Shown in pieces: positions 6,863 to 8,574 of a stretch of DNA of 8,574 bases. Below the pieces are notes generated by a model. It did no database searches, was not told the origin of the DNA, and saw only the letters and a program-made list of their open reading frames with translations. The stretch is from JARRQB01 sp965368585. Lineage in GTDB: Bacteria; Pseudomonadota; Gammaproteobacteria; Chromatiales; Chromatiaceae. Location: the NCBI GenBank assembly GCA_965368585.1, contig CBDUNM010000197.1, positions 1-8,574 of the forward strand, written 5' to 3'. Each line of letters begins with the position of its first letter. Position 1 is the stretch's first letter. Position numbers and translations under genes: made by a program.

Positions 6863-6877
6863 CAAGCGCGTCTTGTT
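6861..6877. repeat. Small hairpin overlapping the stop codon of the coiled-coil gene
   Basis: Arms AACAAG (6861-6866) and CTTGTT (6872-6877) flank CGCGT. It starts inside the TAA stop. It may be the remains of an attC (many begin with CTAACAA next to the stop codon) or a weak transcript end; no T-run and no matching GTTRRRY core were found. Confidence 0.35.
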
Positions 6878-6919
6878 TGGATGGGAGCTTGCCGCGCGAG
6901 GGGGGAAGCTTATCAACGA

Positions 6920-7057
6920 ATGGAAGCCTCAGAGACTCTTCGTAAACTGCTAGATGATGTTTGGTACTTGCATGCCACTCAGGGCAGTCATTGTCAGTGC
7001 AAACACGCGATTAACCCTGGGCGTGTTAATTTTGCGGATAAGCCAAGGGATGACTAG
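6920..7057 (+). CDS. Possible small ORF of 45 residues
   Basis: An ATG at 6920 preceded 11 bases upstream by a strong purine run (GGGGGGAAG, 6900-6908) opens a 45-codon frame: it begins MEASETLRKLLDDVWYLHAT, contains the cysteine pair CQC, and ends with NPGRVNFADKPRDD. The amino-acid mix is protein-like, with an amphipathic start. The frame is also open upstream to the stop of the previous gene, with another ATG at 6881. I do not recognise the family, and there is no neighbour-based hint. It could be a short cassette gene, a fragment of a longer gene, or chance. Confidence 0.25.
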   Translation: MEASETLRKLLDDVWYLHATQGSHCQCKHAINPGRVNFADKPRDD

Positions 7058-7308
7058 GCGCTTTGAAGGTCGAACAGCATATTGGGCTGATGTGGAATGA
7101 GCTTCATTATGATCGTCCACTATTGTCTGTCACCCCTCGGCCTTTAGCGCAGATACACGTCAATTTCATAAAAAGGTTTGCCGTCTCACGAGTTGCATTA
7201 TACTTACCGGGGATTGAGAAAACTTGTCCATAAATTTTCCATACATTTGCGCGGCGCGCCATTGCCGCCGATGAGCTTGGGCGATGTATGTCACAAGAAG
7301 GTAAATCC
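7058..7308. other. Gene-poor stretch before the SGNH hydrolase
   Basis: Together with 6863-6919 this is the emptiest part of the window; the only candidate genes are the 45-residue frame before it and a 47-residue frame at 7090-7233 that has no clear ribosome site or recognisable family. A possible sigma70 promoter for the hydrolase is TATACT at 7199-7204 with TTTGCC at 7177-7182 (16-base spacing), which is weak. Just upstream, inside the small ORF, arms ATTAAC and GTTAAT are separated by nine bases (about 7010-7030). I see no RNA gene or insertion-sequence end. Confidence 0.4.
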
Positions 7309-7974
7309 ATGCATCAGATTTTGGTCTACGCCGATTCGCTTGGTTGGGGAATTATCCCGGACACACGGAAGCGATTGGCTTTCGATCTGCGTTGGCCGGG
7401 AGTTATGGAAATCGAGCTTCAGAGCATGGGACTGGCTGTTCGCGTAATCGAGGACTGTCTTAATGGACGGCGTACCGTATGGAATGATCCGTTCAAGCCC
7501 GGCAGGAGCGGCATCATCGGTATTGAGCAGCGCATTGAAGTCAATTCGCCGTTGTCGCTCGCGATCGTGTCGTTGGGCACCAACGACTTCCAATCCATGC
7601 ATCAGAACAAACCGTGGCACTCGGCGCAGGGAGTGGGCGCCATCATTTCAGCAATTCGACGCGCGCCTATCGAGCCCGGCATGCCAGTGCCGCCCATTCT
7701 CGTTGTTGCGCCACCTCCGTTGCAGGAGGCAAAAGGCGCCATTGCTCCGAAATTCGAGGGTGCCGAACTCAAGGCGACGGGCCTCACCGCTGCCATCGAG
7801 CGCGTCGCCGACGAAATGGATTGCGCCTTCTTTGACGCTGGCTCCGTTACGACCACCAGCAAAATAGACGGTGTCCATCTGGACTTGGATCAGCATCTCA
7901 CGCTGGGAAAGGCCGTGGCCAAGAAGGTTGCATCATTGTTGGAGCGCGCGGAGCCGCAATCATGTGTGAAGTGA
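7309..7974 (+). CDS. SGNH/GDSL-type hydrolase (esterase family)
   Basis: A 221-residue protein with the SGNH hydrolase blocks in order: block I ILVYADSLGWG with Ser10 as the nucleophile (the usual GDS glycine is Ala8 here), block II LNGRRTVW with Gly53, block III SLGTNDF with Gly90 and Asn92, and block V IDGVHLD with Asp187 and His190. DLRWPGVM and the RTVW-PGR pattern place it near the arylesterase/acyl-esterase group (TesA/TAP-like), which cleaves ester bonds of acyl or aryl substrates; the substrate is unknown. There is no signal peptide, so a cytoplasmic enzyme is likely. ATG at 7309 is preferred because AAGAAGG (7295-7301) is seven bases upstream and homologs begin just before block I; ATG at 7288 would add seven residues without a ribosome site. 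Composition is GC-richer than the coiled-coil gene upstream. It may be a cassette gene, as such hydrolases occur in arrays. Confidence 0.85.
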   Translation: MHQILVYADSLGWGIIPDTRKRLAFDLRWPGVMEIELQSMGLAVRVIEDCLNGRRTVWNDPFKPGRSGIIGIEQRIEVNSPLSLAIVSLGTNDFQSMHQNKPWHSAQGVGAIISAIRRAPIEPGMPVPPILVVAPPPLQEAKGAIAPKFEGAELKATGLTAAIERVADEMDCAFFDAGSVTTTSKIDGVHLDLDQHLTLGKAVAKKVASLLERAEPQSCVK

Positions 7975-8041
7975 AATTACGCGGTGATAATGAAAAAACC
8001 AGGCGGCTTGCCAATGTCATACATCTACCTATGCATCGAAG

Positions 8042-8227
8042 TGTCCCTTCGCGTCGGCAGATTTCGCGAGGGGTTTCTGCACTGAATGCGGCGCGCCGCT
8101 CGCATTCGAAACAGTGTCGCTCACCCAGACGCCCGGCACGCCGTGCCGTGTTGCGCATGACTTCGCGATTGTTGCGCAAAAGGCGCCAGCCACTGGTCGC
8201 CGCATAACCTGGCGTTATGCCGAATAA
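8042..8227 (+). pseudogene. Fragment resembling the C-terminal part of a GFA-family zinc protein
   Basis: In the plus-strand frame ending at TAA 8225-8227, the stretch PFASADFARGFCTECGAPL (8045-8101) matches the second zinc-binding block of GFA/DUF636 proteins (glutathione-dependent formaldehyde-activating type; typically RGFC..CGTPL). The first block with the CxCG motif is missing, and the residues between the FASADF and RGFC parts are fewer than in the family, suggesting an internal deletion. After LAFE the remaining 45 residues show no clear match. There is no start codon with a ribosome site in this frame. Most likely a relic of a cassette gene; chance similarity over this short span cannot be excluded. 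Confidence 0.45.
8202..8220. repeat. Short palindrome GCATAAC-CTGGC-GTTATGC, possible attC relic
   Basis: Seven-base perfect arms GCATAAC (8202-8208) and GTTATGC (8214-8220) flank five bases, overlapping the end of the GFA-like fragment and lying 18 bases before the DUF3224 start. GCGTTATGC resembles the GCGTTRRRY end of attC sites and the left arm its inverse core, but an intact attC has at least some 40 more bases between them. It may be a collapsed attC or coincidence. Confidence 0.35.
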
Positions 8228-8238
8228 TGGGGAATCCT

Positions 8239-8574
8239 ATGAAAGCATCAGGAAAATTTGAAGTCAAAGTACGCCCCTTGGACGCATATGCTCAAGGAGT
8301 TAATGGAATCAGCCTTGGCCGAATGTCCATAGGCAAAATCTTTGATGGCGATTTACGGGCAACGAGTAAGGGCGAAATGCTTAGCGCGATGACACTAGTA
8401 AAGGGATCGGCGGGTTATGTGGCAATCGAGCAAGTGTCGGGTACCTTATCAGGGAAAAAAGGTAGTTTCGTCCTACAGCACTTCGGCACAATGAGAAAAG
8501 GTAAGGACCACCTTATTCTTGAAGTTGTTCCGGATTCTGGTACAGATCAACTCTCTGGTTTAGCAGGGAGGATG
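8239..8574 (+). CDS. DUF3224 family protein, 3' end beyond the window
   Basis: The first 112 residues of a DUF3224 protein (PF11528), open to the last base. Family pattern is clear: an opening MKASGKFEVKVRP, ISLGRMSIGKIFDGDLRAT, SKGEMLSAMT, VKGSAGYVAIEQVSGTLSG, GSFVLQHFGTM and VVPDSGTDQLSGLAG. The family is about 130-150 residues and forms a small beta-barrel-like fold; its biochemical role is not established, so none is assigned. ATG at 8239 has GGGGA at 8229-8233, five bases upstream. It starts 18 bases after a GTTATGC core-like site, the spacing expected for a gene at the front of an integron cassette, and DUF3224 genes are often found in such arrays. Confidence 0.9.
   Translation, partial: MKASGKFEVKVRPLDAYAQGVNGISLGRMSIGKIFDGDLRATSKGEMLSAMTLVKGSAGYVAIEQVSGTLSGKKGSFVLQHFGTMRKGKDHLILEVVPDSGTDQLSGLAGRM

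Noticed and set aside
7962..8207. An 81-residue plus-strand frame after the hydrolase
   Set aside because: It is arginine-rich, out-of-frame shadow sequence over the GFA-like fragment, without recognisable motifs.
1..8574. CRISPR array, tRNA or rRNA genes, insertion-sequence transposase
   Set aside because: No regularly spaced repeats, no cloverleaf or rRNA-like stretch, and no transposase motifs were seen on either strand.

Overview
The window looks like the junction between an ordinary chromosomal region and a decayed integron in a moderately GC-rich proteobacterium. A gammaproteobacterium seems most likely, from the family resemblance of the integrase, the cyclic-di-GMP protein and the cassette genes; this is inferred from protein families, and no rRNA or other marker gene is present.

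Positions 2-3875 hold two co-directional genes with GC-rich codon use. The first is the 3' part of a ribose/galactose-type periplasmic substrate-binding protein. After 37 nt follows a 1059-residue membrane protein with a large periplasmic sensor region between two membrane helices, then PAS, GGDEF and EAL domains, with the catalytic motifs of both cyclic-di-GMP domains intact. The pair looks like a ligand-sensing unit: the binding protein captures a ligand and presents it to the periplasmic part of the cyclic-di-GMP enzyme (compare LuxP/LuxQ and TorT/TorS).

Positions 3971-4434 hold the head of an integron. On the minus strand is the N-terminal quarter of an integron integrase (IntI), broken by a deletion and frame change near 4013. 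Upstream of it is an attI-like region with a nested hairpin, ending in the recombination core GTTAAAC at 4428-4434. The usual integron geometry, with intI divergent from the cassettes, is kept.

From 4435 to the end are short plus-strand genes typical of cassettes: a class I SAM methyltransferase (4454-5257), a membrane-anchored coiled-coil protein of unknown function with AT-richer composition (6221-6862), an SGNH/GDSL hydrolase (7309-7974), a fragment with the zinc-knuckle signature of GFA-family proteins (8042-8227), and a DUF3224 protein running off the window (8239 onward). No complete canonical attC site could be recognised.

Between the methyltransferase and the coiled-coil gene lie two 3' remnants of group II introns joined head to head near 5510. 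The minus-strand remnant (5303-5510) keeps well-formed domain V and VI hairpins. The plus-strand remnant (5510 to about 6170) keeps the C-terminal half of a maturase/reverse transcriptase with a frameshift and a premature stop, followed by degraded domain V and VI. Integrase, introns and the GFA fragment are all broken, so the array is probably immobile now. I found no convincing new multi-gene system; the least explained gene is the coiled-coil protein at 6221-6862.
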